A DNA stretch of 64,000 nt, from assembly GCA_034687125.1 (NCBI GenBank), contig JAQGBZ010000135.1:91153-155152 (forward strand), written 5' to 3'. The translations under genes were made by a program, and so were the position numbers. Below the pieces are notes generated by a model. The model had not been told where the DNA came from, made no database searches, and was given only the letters and a program-made list of their open reading frames with translations. How positions within the stretch are numbered: the stretch's first letter is position 1; each line of letters opens with the position of its first letter. Source of the stretch: Neelides folsomi (taxonomy: Eukaryota; Arthropoda; Collembola; Neelipleona; Neelidae). Below, piece by piece: positions 63,918 through 64,000 of this stretch.

Positions 63918-64000
63918 AGGTTGCTCGGAAAGTTCTGATATTTTTTAGTTTTTGGTATACATTTGTATAAATTTTACATTGCTAGTCTTAAACCTGCTAA
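63918..64000. mobile_element. Probable mariner terminal repeat, element cut by the window edge
   Basis: The sequence GGTTGCTCGGAAAGTTCTGA followed by an AT-rich stretch resembles mariner-family ends of the type AGGTTGnCCGGAAAGTTT. The rest of the element, if present, lies outside the window. Confidence 0.4.

Noticed and set aside
1-64000. tRNA, rRNA, CRISPR array, bacterial-type operon or viral replication genes
   Set aside because: Looked for by eye and not seen. A covariance-model search would be needed to exclude small RNA genes.

Overview
The window is nuclear DNA of an arthropod. It is AT-rich and gene-poor, with GT-AG introns that are either about 50-120 nt or several kb long, and with mariner-type repeats. 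Low-GC intergenic DNA full of TATGTAC-like simple sequence fits a caligid copepod such as a salmon louse. That placement is inference from composition and gene style, not from a database match.

Four protein-coding genes can be assembled by joining exons in frame. (1) 980-2598 (+), five exons, 360 aa: mitochondrial phosphate carrier (SLC25A3). (2) 19848-24167 (+), nine exons, 930 aa: a class C (mGluR-like) seven-transmembrane receptor with a Venus-flytrap domain but no cysteine-rich domain. (3) 34530-29443 (-), five exons, 249 aa: a Kv channel-interacting protein (KChIP) EF-hand protein. Its 3.7-kb intron 3 holds a decayed, oppositely oriented transposon-like gene (31135-32621). (4) 56845-60858 (+), five coding exons, 298 aa: a secreted all-alpha protein that I do not recognise by sequence. 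Its layout resembles a long-chain four-helix cytokine, and a TATA/Inr core promoter lies upstream. This is the best candidate for something undescribed.

Mobile DNA: two short TA-flanked MITEs (16542-16947 and 25547-25619); a 1.7-kb TA-flanked non-coding element (26359-28055) with a 778-bp foldback element inside it (27225-28002), whose long inverted repeats carry a minisatellite; a dead mariner copy (35469-35960); and a probable mariner terminus running off the right edge (63918 onward).

Between the genes lie two deserts, 2.7-19.4 kb and 36-55.8 kb. Both are mostly AT-rich, with islands of clearly higher GC that have no convincing ORF. These islands could be conserved regulatory DNA, non-coding RNA exons or unrecognised repeats. 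The GC-rich region 55850-58680 contains the promoter and first exons of gene 4.

The neighbouring genes do not form an obvious pathway. The class C receptor and the KChIP gene are convergent and both families are typically neuronal; I attach no more meaning than that.
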